Source: Nissolia schottii
Lineage: Eukaryota > Streptophyta > Magnoliopsida > Fabales > Fabaceae
Assembly: GCA_003254905.1 (NCBI GenBank)
Contig: QANU01032475.1
Location: forward strand, 1 to 64,000
DNA length: 64,000 nucleotides
Direction of reading: 5' to 3'
Position numbers and translations under genes: made by a program. The notes below the pieces were generated by a model. That model saw nothing but the letters and a program-made list of their open reading frames with translations. It was not told the DNA's origin and made no database searches. Numbering within the stretch: the stretch's first letter is position 1; the number at the start of each line of letters is the position of its first letter. Shown piece after piece: positions 48,292 to 58,079 of this stretch.

Positions 48292-50802
48292 GGAGCCCCC
48301 CCAGCTCGGAGCACGGAGCGCAGTGAGGGGTCCGAGTTCTTCTGGAGACTTCTACTAGGGTTTTTGCGCACGTCTTTCTGATCTTTTACGCGGAGAGAGT
48401 TAATCGATCGGACGCGTGTTTTGATTTGCTTCTGGCTGATGGTATGACGTTTGGGGATCTTTGATGGGACGCGCCTCCCATCGCGGGCGATTTGATACCG
48501 TTGATTGCAGACACGTGGCGAAGGTAGCGGCGGATGAGTACTCGAGGTGCCAGTCGAAATGATGGCCTTGGGGGGAAAACGCTTCGATTTTCGCGCCCCA
48601 TTAATGCCACAGTACTGTTTCGATTTTTGAATTCTTTTCTGGCGAAACCGTTTTGTGTTCCGGGGTCTTTTAAGCGTTTCGAAGGCTGTCTTATAAACCC
48701 CTTCTCTATATTCTTCTCCTTTCTTCTGCTGCTTCGAGCTTTCTTTTACTTTTATTTCTTCAATTTCTGGCGATTTGTTCTCTGAAGGTTCTGGAGCCGT
48801 TGCTTTGCTTTGCCGTGCGGAGCGTTTTTTCTTCTTCTTCTTCTACTCTGTAAGTGCTTCTCCCCTTTTTCTGTTATTATCTTGATTTTCGCATGTGCCT
48901 GCGTTTCCGTTGTTGCTGCTGTGTTGTTCTATTTTGGTTGGGGTTGTTAGGTTATCCTCAGTAGTCTCTGTTGGTCAGATTGCTGCTTGTCTGTTAGAGT
49001 TGGGTTATTCCTAGCGGGCTTTTGCCCTCTGTTTCTTTTTTGTTTCAGTCTTCTGTATCTTGGTGATGGGGAGAAAAAGGTCTCAACAGGGGGAGAGGAG
49101 AGAGCGCCCTCTGAGAGATGATCACGAGAGGCTATCCTATGGCTGGATTGACCCGGAGGTCTTCTCCGTTCCTTCGATGTACGATCCCGAGTCTGTCGAG
49201 CGCCTGCAGGAGGCGCTAGTGCTGACGGACCAGGGGGAGGAGGACCACGAGTACTACGTGCAAGCGGCCTCTGAGGATGAGAGGGTCTGCATGGCGAGGC
49301 ACGCCAATACTCCCCACTTCTTGTGGATGTATGAAGTGTTTTTTACGCGGCTGGGGGTTAGGTTACCGTTCACGCCGTTTGAACGGGAGGTGATGGAATT
49401 GTGTGCCTTCTCTCCCACCCAACTCCATCCGAACGGATGGGCACTCCTCCGCGCTTTTGAGGCGGTATGCGCGGTATTCGGGCTTGAGCCGTATGCCAAG
49501 ACGTTTCTCAGCCTATACTCGCTGATAAACCCCAAGGGTGCCGTGGCTCCGGGGGGACGCGCCCGGTATCGGAGTTGGCATACGTTCAAGGGATACGCGG
49601 GGACAAAAGTTTTTACGCGGTGGGAGGAATCCTACCAAGAGTTTAAATGGAAATACTTCAAAATTTTCGCCACTCCAGGGACCACGGCCTTTTGGGAGGG
49701 GGACCGGGACACGGTGGTGGCGGTCTCATGCTACTGGAACAAGAATATTGGCCCATACCGTCCCAAAACTCTTTCCGCGGAGGAGCTAACTCAGCGGGAG
49801 CTATTTCTTGCCCTGTCTAGCGGGGGCCCCTTGAACGTACGGGCGCTTGCTGAGGGGGGTGGCGATACCGTTCAGAGTTATCTAGGTAGTAGTGGTTTGC
49901 CTGACTGCATCTTTACATTGGTATCCTTGATTTGGTTGTTTTCTGATATTTGTAATCTTGTTTTCTATGCAGATTCGAAGTTAAGGATGTCGCCCGCTGC
50001 CACAGACAAGCTCGACAGTCTGCAGAAGGCGAAGGCCGCCATCGCTAGGCGGAAGGCTGCGGAGGAGAGAGCCAAGGCAAGCCGAGCGCAGGAGGCTAGC
50101 GCGGAGAATGTTCCGCGGGCGCCTTCCCCCGTTCCGCCTCCTTCGCGGGAGCCATCACCCCTTCCGTCCCCGGTGCACTCGCCCGCTCAGTCAGTGGCCG
50201 GGGGTGCCGCTCCATCGCCATCAGTCCAGTCGGTTCCGCGAGATGTTGCGGAGCGGATGTCTGGGTCTCTTCCGCGGAAGAGAGCGAGGAGTGCAGAGCC
50301 CGAGGGGCTGGATGATCGGGCCACCAGTGCGTTGTTCAGGGCGTATCCCACGGATATCAACTTTCCTCGGTTTTTCAAGCGCAACCTCCTTCACCCCGAG
50401 GCCCGTCGCCACCTGGAGGGGGTATCTGCCAGTGCTGCTATGGCGAAGGGGTTCCGCCTCGTGGGGGAACTCGCTGGGATGATGGCGCATGCTTCCGAGC
50501 GGATGGCGAGCTCTGAGGAGTTAGACACCCTTCGCGGGGAGTTGACCGCTGCGAGAGATGAAATTAAAAAACTAAGGGCGCAGCTGGCGGTTTCGGAGGA
50601 GAGGAGTCGGGCTTTCCAGACTGCCGCCGATGAGAATGCGGCGCTGGTCGCTGAGAAGGTGCGATTGATGGCTGGGCTGCGGGCGGAGGCTGAGCGCAAC
50701 GCCCAAGCGGAGCAGGCCGCACGGCTGGAAGCGGAGCGCGGCGCCAAGGCGGAGCAGGACGCGCGGGCGAAGCTGAGCGAGGCCACGGGCAAGTCCGTAA
50801 CA
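47853..50802 (+). mobile_element. GC-rich LTR retrotransposon lacking its 3' LTR
   Basis: The 5' end TGTTCCGAAG starts right after CCATT (47848-47852), and the 3' end AGTCCGTAACA is followed by CCATT (50803-50807), a perfect 5-bp target duplication. The 5' LTR is 47853-48291. At the 3' end only about 11 bp of LTR tail (AGTCCGTAACA) remain, directly joined to the gag-like frame. There are no protease, reverse transcriptase, RNase H or integrase domains. GC content is far above the ~30% flanks. Immediately after the LTR, GGAGCCCCCC does not match a usual TGG primer-binding site. Non-autonomous and internally deleted. Confidence 0.85.
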
Positions 50803-50817
50803 CCATTCAAGTGCTAA
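49060..50817 (+). CDS. Gag-like 'putative gypsy type transposon' protein
   Basis: A 585-residue open frame in the retrotransposon. Residues about 60-260 (FFTRLGVRLPFTPFEREVME, LHPNGWALLRAFEAVC, then FKWKYFKI and YWNKNIGPYRP) match the plant domain annotated as putative gypsy-type transposon. A Pro/Ser/Arg-rich linker follows (about 340-400), then an Ala/Glu/Arg-rich coiled coil (about 480-580). An in-frame 87-nt intron is likely at 49886-49972 (CTAG|GTAGTAG ... TATGCAG|ATTCG); removing it drops a non-conserved hydrophobic stretch. The last residues SVTPFKC are not gag: they translate the LTR tail, the target duplication and host DNA. It is a transposon-derived frame, not a host gene. Confidence 0.8.
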   Translation: MVMGRKRSQQGERRERPLRDDHERLSYGWIDPEVFSVPSMYDPESVERLQEALVLTDQGEEDHEYYVQAASEDERVCMARHANTPHFLWMYEVFFTRLGVRLPFTPFEREVMELCAFSPTQLHPNGWALLRAFEAVCAVFGLEPYAKTFLSLYSLINPKGAVAPGGRARYRSWHTFKGYAGTKVFTRWEESYQEFKWKYFKIFATPGTTAFWEGDRDTVVAVSCYWNKNIGPYRPKTLSAEELTQRELFLALSSGGPLNVRALAEGGGDTVQSYLGSSGLPDCIFTLVSLIWLFSDICNLVFYADSKLRMSPAATDKLDSLQKAKAAIARRKAAEERAKASRAQEASAENVPRAPSPVPPPSREPSPLPSPVHSPAQSVAGGAAPSPSVQSVPRDVAERMSGSLPRKRARSAEPEGLDDRATSALFRAYPTDINFPRFFKRNLLHPEARRHLEGVSASAAMAKGFRLVGELAGMMAHASERMASSEELDTLRGELTAARDEIKKLRAQLAVSEERSRAFQTAADENAALVAEKVRLMAGLRAEAERNAQAEQAARLEAERGAKAEQDARAKLSEATGKSVTPFKC

Positions 50818-51344
50818 GAGGTTTTCTAATCTATATTATATATTATATGTAAAACAAAAGACAAACCAGAAAAGGAAATAAGACACGTGGCATTAGTATA
50901 AAAATTTAACCATAAATGATAATTATTAAAAAAAATAAAATTACATTTAACAAACTAAACAATAAAAAACCAACAAAAAAAAGTAATGAATAATAAACAC
51001 ACTAATTAAATGCACTATAAATTGTGCAATCATATAAGACTAATTTTGTATATAAAAAAATAAGACTAATTTAAGTTTGGTTGCGAACAATAATGGATAA
51101 ATCGCATATCCTGAGTGTAATTTTGACAAAAATATTTGTTGATATCATTCTACTGGGAGCACAATATTAATGTTCACAGAAATCTATATTTATATCTATA
51201 TAATATATGAGAAGATATACCATAAGAATAATTAACCATGGAAAATGTTGAATGACGCTCTGACCTTATCAGAATTAACCCACAACTAATGTCCTTTAAA
51301 AAGAATATTCTGAAAATAAAGTAAAAAAAATGAAAAATTGGAAT

Positions 51345-51990
51345 AAAAAACCGAATAATTAATACATAATAAAAAAGAATCATAAATCAAATAGAAATTA
51401 TAGAACATGATTGATTTGTAACCCATTAAATTAAATTAAATTAAATTTATTCTAAAGAAAAGTAAATAGTTAAGTTAAAAAAACACTATCTAATATATTC
51501 CCTTAACAATAATTGATTTTTTTACATGCCCAATGATTGACTTCTAATCAACTCATTTAGAAGGGTTTTTTCCCCTCTTTCTCTATCCTCTCATATGTGT
51601 CTTTAGTTTCCCTTCCTTCGACTCTTAATTTTTTTTCTAACAATGTTATGAAATTAAAAAAAATCATAAATAGAAAAATTAGACCGAATAATTATTACAA
51701 AATAAAAAAGAATCATATATTAAATAGAAACTATAGAACTTTATTGATTTGTAAACCGCTTAAATTGAATTTAATTTGTTTAATTAAAAGGAAATAATTA
51801 TATTAAAATTTCAAACACGGTATAATATATTCATTAACAATAATTGATTTTTAAATCAATTCATCTAGAAGATTTTTTCTTCTCTCTTTTTATCTATTCA
51901 TATGTGTCTTTATTCTCTCTTCCTTCGAATCGAATGCTCTCTCTATTTTCTAAGAATATTATGAATTTATGAAATTAAAATTAAAATTAA
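51345..51990. repeat. ~330-bp AT-rich tandem duplication
   Basis: Two diverged copies, each with AATAAAAAAGAATCATA, AAATAGAAA, TATAGAAC, AACAATAATTGATTTTT and CATATGTGTCTTTA in the same order. They lie inside the candidate Helitron region. Confidence 0.7.
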
Positions 51991-53455
51991 AAATTTTCAT
52001 AAATTGAATAACTAACCTATTATCTATTATATATATAAAACACAATATCAAACATAAAAGAAAAGTGTCACGTGGCATAACCATAAACTTTCAACAATAA
52101 ATACATTTTATTTTAAAAAAATATTGAATAATAATATTAAATTAAAAAAATTACATAATAAAACAAATACCAATTCAATTATATCATTCATTTACAATTG
52201 ACATTCAGATTTGATAACTTAATTTTAAATTTTAAATTTCAATTTAAATTAATTTTTTTTTATTAATGTCTTCAATGATGTCATTTCACTCAATAAGCAC
52301 ATGCATATTCCATTAGTTAACTAACTTCCTAATTCAACGGCACTCAATTTCTATTGAATTTCAAATTCATTCCCTAATATTATGGTTAGTTGTTGAGACA
52401 TAAAAAATAAGAAGATAAGTCAATCTTGTATTATGTTTGGTAACATTGTTTAATTTAATAGAGATAAGATGCACTAATGACTTAAAATACTCTTATTATA
52501 TTAATTTAATTAAATAAATATTTTCCTAATATGAAAGGTTGTGTCCTGTGTCCCAACAAAACAGACCTACAGAAAATACACAAATTTTTTGTCGTAGAAC
52601 ACAAATTTGTGTGTCTCACTAAACAAACATGATTGTTGTCCCATATCTCAGTATTTTTGTCGTGTCTTAATAAATAAATATTGTCTAAAAAGACACTTAA
52701 TGAAAGACTTTATTTTCTACCTAGATTAAATTAATTTAGATATCTCTTATCAAACCAATCAATCCCAAGTGTTGGGTCACAACGTTCGTAGCAACAAAAA
52801 ATGCCTAAAACAATCGATAATTATGTTATTAGAAATTAGGAAATAAATAGTAATGTGAAATGAAATTAAAGTCTATTTATTTTATAAACAAGTAATTGTG
52901 TTATTAGAAAATAAATGGTAATTTGTAATGACATTGAAGTTGATTTCAATTAAAAATGGGTATGTTATATTGCGAATTAATCTTTCCATATCATTTTCTC
53001 ACACGATATAGTCATGATTAATTGGAACAATTATCTCTTCACCTCTCACTCATTAACCTTAATTAGAGTGTTGATGAGGCTGAGAAATTGAGGGCGCGAG
53101 AAGAAGGATCGAGATTAGTGTGAGTATGAGAGGATGATGGTTACAAAGATGGCAACAGAGGACAATTTAGTTTTCTTTTTCTCTATACTAAAATTTGTGT
53201 TTTTTTTTAGTTACAACTTTTTATTTTAGGTAAAAATTATTTCTTGCAAAAAATATTATTTTACTTTCATTTTAATATAAATACCAAATTCTAAAATTTT
53301 AAAAGTAGCAAACACGAAATTTTTTTAAAATGTATTCCTCATTGACTCAAATAGAAACATTAATATCAATAGAAACATTAATATCAATTATTTATGATAT
53401 GTCATTTGTGCAATCATTTTACGTTATTATGTTCGGTCAATAGCAAAATATGGGA

Positions 53456-53579
53456 TGGTATTGCTTAAGTAAGGTCCCAAGTTCGAGACGTTGTGTACGA
53501 AGTTATCCCCGCTAGGAGACTACTCGGATTCGATTAGTTAAGGTTAAGCCTTGGATACTGGGCAGACAACCTAAAAAAA
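53456..53579 (+). mobile_element. 5'-truncated SINE
   Basis: The same family as the copy at 22939, but it starts at TGGTATTGCTTAAG, so the A-box is lost. The central CCAGGTGCGCGACCC part is also missing. It keeps the AGTTCGAGAC B-box and the tail GGGCAGACAACC plus A run. A 17-bp target duplication AATAGCAAAATATGGGA flanks it (53439-53455 and 53580-53596). Confidence 0.85.
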
Positions 53580-54751
53580 AATAGCAAAATATGGGAACTT
53601 TTATTGTCATCCACAATATTAAAGCTAACATGAAAATACAAATCAAAGACTGCAATTATGTGAAAATTGATTTGGCAACATATATAGCAATACAATGTTA
53701 ACTCAAAGTTGAAATGAAAATAAAATACAAAACAAAGGCTTAAAATTTAAATTGAAACAATCAAAAGACAGTTGCAGACAACTAAGTATAAATGGCGCAC
53801 AACAAATGGGAGAAACTTGTGCACTACAAACAAAGAGCATTAAGGAATTATGTGAAAAGTAAGTGATTTAAGTTAAAAAGGGGAGAATTTCTCGTCACCA
53901 CCATGGTGGTCACATCACTACCGCCACCGCTACATGTTGAAGAAGTATAGGGAGTGATATGGCCATCAATTTATTGATAAGCTTTGATTTATCCTAGGTA
54001 TATAATTAGTGCATTGCACGAGTTTAAAACACTAGGTATATTATTAGTGTTTTATATAATTATTATTTTTTAATGGAACATGCTTTTAAAATTGAATCAA
54101 TTGAAATATGGTTTGTAATTATTGGGTTGTTTGTGGTTGACTCTTTTGTTTGGTTGCGGGTTCTTCTGACTCTAATCTCTATTGTATTTGGAGTCTCCTC
54201 CTTGCTCATAATCTCCTCAGATATTTCTCTCTTCATCTCTCACTCACTTTTGTATTTACGTAATAGTTTGTTATTTTTTTTTAATCTCAATGGAACCATT
54301 GACATTCAAGACCTATATTGCCAATAACTCAATTTATCTAACCCAACCAGACTCCAGTCCCTGAATGACAAATGGGTCTTGCAAAGAATATTTTTATTCA
54401 CATGGTTCAATAATAGTTTGGTATTTTATACTAAAACTATATCATTTACTTTATATAATAACTTAATTAATCAAATTAAATTTTATAACTTTAATAAGTA
54501 AAATAATATTTTTGATCTCATGCATTGCACTGGTCTCAAAACACTAGTATTTAATGAGTTTAACTGTAATCAATGAAAAAATCACGACAAGTATACTGCA
54601 TCATACAAATAATAAAATGATAAAAATGATCGTTGTATCCACGAAAATAGTGTCAAGTACTGAGTCAGATAATTAAATGACAAGTTGGACAAATTGATGA
54701 ATAAAATTTTGAATTAAAAGATTGTAGAATTAAATTGAGCAATTAAAAGAA

Positions 54752-55424
54752 CAATAATGTTAGGTGTACAACTGAAATATAGTCAATGTACAACCAACTT
54801 ATTTATTTGTACGCTATACACAGAGACAAACATGGACACAGATTTTAAAATAGAGACACAAACTTTACAACACAAAGAAATAAACAATTTCAAATACAGA
54901 ATTTGAATAAAACAGGACCCACACCAAAAGTTTGTTTCCTTTTGTTCAAAATTTGTGTTTGTGAATATGAAAGTTTATTTTTGATAGTTCAAAAAGTTAA
55001 TTGTCACACACTTTCTCTCATGTTTGTGTCTACGAGTATAAAAAATTTGTTTCATGCCTGTTCAAAAGTTTGTATCTGTGAGTATCAAAAGTTTGTTTCT
55101 TCTTGTTCAAAAGTTTGTGTTTATGAGTATGAAACGTTGTGTTATACTTGTTCAAAAGTTTGTATATATGAGTATCAAAAATTTGTTTTTGCTTGTTCTA
55201 AAGTTTGTGTATGTGAGTACAAAAGTATGCAAAGAAGAAAATGAAAGTGAAACAAAGAAGAAACGAAAATGGAAATGGAGTTTGCAGATGGAAAAAGTTA
55301 TAGAAAATGACGGAAGCGTGGGGGAAGAAGAAGAAAGGAAAAAGATGTGGGTGAGGGAAAGTGGGGAAGAATAGAGAGAAAATAAATGTTAAATGTAGTT
55401 TTAATTGTACACAAAATATTGTTG
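54752..55424. mobile_element. 673-bp Mutator-like MITE with internal AAAGTTTGT array
   Basis: Inverted ends: left CAATAATGTTAGGTGTACAAC, right TTGTACACAAAATATTGTTG. A perfect 9-bp target duplication TTAAAAGAA flanks it (54743-54751 and 55425-55433), identical in sequence to that of the MITE at 6861. The interior repeats GTTCAAAAGTTTGT and GTGAGTAT about every 40 bp, which makes chance open frames with repeating peptides; these are not genes. Confidence 0.75.
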
Positions 55425-55433
55425 TTAAAAGAA

Positions 55434-57200
55434 ATAGTAACAATGACTGATTGCGAAAAATCAAAGGGAGAAACACTAAGATAACGAGAGGTTTGACCCT
55501 CATCATGATTGCTTAAGAGGTTTTTAACGGACCTGGCCTATGGTGTCGTGCTCTATTAGTGCTTTTTTATTCAATGTTTTGATAGTAAGTGCACGGGGGC
55601 GAAAATGATGTTCTCAGTGTTTTGATTATTCCTGGTTGTTTTGCCATGATTAATAATAGTTAACCATAAAAAAAAAGAAAGAAACATTGAGACACTTGAT
55701 TTTACTAATCTAGACGCCGTTATCTAGAAACTCAATTATCAAATTCCTAAACTTATCAATTGATGCTTAGAGTCTCTAAAATAACTACAAACCTCTCTTG
55801 AGCGTTGGTAATTATTCTATCCTCCTAGGCACGATTGCTTAATCTCTTACAACAACCTTCTCCTAAGAGATTGAAGGATCTATGGATCCCTATTAGAATA
55901 ATCACACAAGTCATGTTAACTCATAAACAAGCTCGCTCATCCTATGGTAATTACATCAAGAAGCTGCTCCCACAATCTGCTCTGAAACTCATGCACGATA
56001 ACAATCCAATTAAATGATATCTAAACATTCAATAACATTAAAAACATGCATAACAACTCGATGAAAGAGGTTAGGAATTTAATAAAATATGAATAAAGAT
56101 AAACATTATCTTTGATAGATTACATCAAGGCTAAAGTTAAAAAAATTAGCTCATAATGAAAGATGAAAACAACCAGAACATTATAGAAGGAGAAGATATA
56201 GATGAACAAAGGTGTAGAATAGTGGAATATGGATTTCTTCCTTTTTGTGTCTTTATGCTCTCCTAGGATTTCTACCTCCTTAGAACTGATTGAATGATTG
56301 TTTGGGTGTCCAATGCTCTTCCATTTATAGTTGTTGGGCCAAAATTAAGTTAAAAAAAATACATAGAAAGCATTGTTGGATCTGCGCCGGGCACTTGAGT
56401 GCCAAAAATTAATTCAGGCACGAAATTGCCTTATAATGGAGTGGTGCTGCAACAAAAGAAAAATAACTTTTTTTTAACATACATTCGATTGATGTGATCC
56501 AAGTCTTTACTTAAATTTAAGAGATAGATCTACAATTTTTTAGTTGAAATCAAGTCGAGATTCTTCCATTATTAAGACGTAAATTTAATGACATAGTCAA
56601 AGTGAATTAAGCTTGATCTAGTTTTTTTGTGCTTCAACTAGGTCCATTTTGCCATCTCTTCTCCTTAATGCTCTTCACATGAAAACAATTGAACAAACCC
56701 TACAACTAATCTAAAAATGCATGAATAGACCTTAAATCTTTGTGCAAACTAAGCAAAAAGATAACTCTATGTAGAGAGTTATCAGTAATACAATGTCAGT
56801 GTTAAAGAATTCTTAGGCATCTAATCATGTTTTAACAAGTGTACAATAAATTTGGCCTACGATTATATTTAACTGAATAAATTTGACCTAAAGTTACACT
56901 TTTTATTTGTAGTGATTAATTTTTGAGTTAGCGAGTATAAAAAGTTAATCAATTTATTTTTTAAGGTAAGGGAGGGAAAATGAGAGTGAAACTTGAATTC
57001 CTAACTTATAAGATGGTTATGGCTAACATGATTCAGGCAACCATCCAGATCAAATTGGTCCTTAAGTCTTAGTTGTCTAAAACACAAATAGATGACTAAG
57101 ACTAAATCTAACAAATAATAAATAATAATTCATATATATATTTTAATAATATTTTATTTTATTTATCACTTTTATCTGTCTCCATCCTTTTAATTTTGTC
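55434..57200. other. Gene-free region, unassigned repeat text
   Basis: Between about 55680 and 56800 the text has the look of old transposon sequence (mixed GC, no frame), but I cannot identify ends or family. A TGTAGTG word near 56910 recalls a CACTA end without a partner I trust. Confidence 0.35.
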
Positions 57201-57249
57201 CTGACTAGAAATATTCTTTCACAACACCTTCTTCAAAAACCCGACACAA

Positions 57250-58075
57250 AACATGTACAACCGCAGCGAAATAACCGCCACAATAATCACTAAAAGTTCG
57301 TCCATCACGAAGACCAGGACAGCGGCGGTTAAAATAAAACCGCCACAAATCAAGACATAGAAAATAATTACACAGCTAGAGGCGAAAAAAAACCGCCGCT
57401 AAAAAACTGCCACAAAAGTTCTTATGCAATTAGTGGCTGTTTGACTGACCGCCGCTAAAATACCCAACATGCGGCGAAAAAAAAAAACCGCCGCGAAATA
57501 ACCGCCACAATAATTACAAAAGTTCGTCTCCACAGGATAGCGGCGGTTAAAGCAAAACCGCCACAAACCAAGAACTAGAAAATAATTACCAAACTAGCGG
57601 CAAATAAACTAAAACCGCCGCTACAGAACTACCACAAAAGGTATTAGACAATTACTGGCAAAGCGACAAATGAACCGCCGCTAAATAACCGCCACAATAG
57701 TGTCTGAATATTTGCCCACCACATCGGGACTAGATAGCGGCGGTTAAGTTGAAACCGCCGCTAATATGATCCTCTTGTGGCGAACATCTGGATGTCGGCG
57801 GTTAAAATAAAACCGCCGTTAAAAAACTGAGAGAAAAGTAAATATCTAATTAGTGGCAGTTTACTTTTGCTGCCGCCAATTAACCGCCACAAAAAACCGC
57901 CGCAAAATATTCCCGAAACTACCGTCAGCTGTTCCACAAATATTATTGGGTAAATAGCGGCAGTTATAATTGTAACCGCCGCTAAAGAACCCTCATCAGA
58001 ATATTAGTACAGTTAGTGGCGGGTAAGTAGTAACCGTCGCTACTCAACCGCCACAAAAATGCCAAAGTTTTCTTA
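57250..58075. repeat. GC-rich palindromic array (GCGGCGGTTAAAACCGCC)
   Basis: Dense GGCGGTTA/TAACCGCC words in both orientations, in about four diverged higher-order units. CCGCCACAATAAT with AAAGTTCGTC recurs at about 57270 and 57510 (spacing ~239 bp) and shorter versions start near 57685 and 57880. Each unit can fold into several short hairpins. Such subterminal arrays are known from CACTA and similar DNA transposons, but no CACTA ends or transposase are visible nearby. Confidence 0.8.
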
Positions 58076-58079
58076 TTCA

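Larger units (their letters stand above)
50830..54547 (+). mobile_element. Candidate non-autonomous Helitron(s)
   Basis: The 5' side begins A|TCTATATTATATA with ACACGTGGCAT about 60 bp inside; a similar block recurs at about 52023-52075. The 3' side has two copies of a Helitron-like end: GTGCATTGCAC hairpin, then GAGTTTAAAACACTAG (54009-54035), and TGCATTGCAC, then TGGTCTCAAAACACTAG|T (54531-54547). A|T insertion context holds for the outer pair. There is no Rep/helicase sequence. The pairing of ends is tentative. Confidence 0.35.

Noticed and set aside
47866-48610. Minus-strand GC-rich open frames across the LTR
   Set aside because: They lie antisense in the LTR and leader of the retrotransposon and match nothing.
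54903-55374. Open frames with repeating peptides such as SKVCICEYQKFV
   Set aside because: They translate the tandem array inside a MITE; the periodicity explains both frames.
53822-56915. Possible CACTA element from CACTACAAAC (53826) to TTTGTAGTG (56907)
   Set aside because: The ends match only a few bases, no 3-bp duplication is evident and unrelated bounded elements lie between.
57266-57420. Palindromes at 57 kb as a CRISPR-like array
   Set aside because: Eukaryotic context, diverged units, no constant spacer length.
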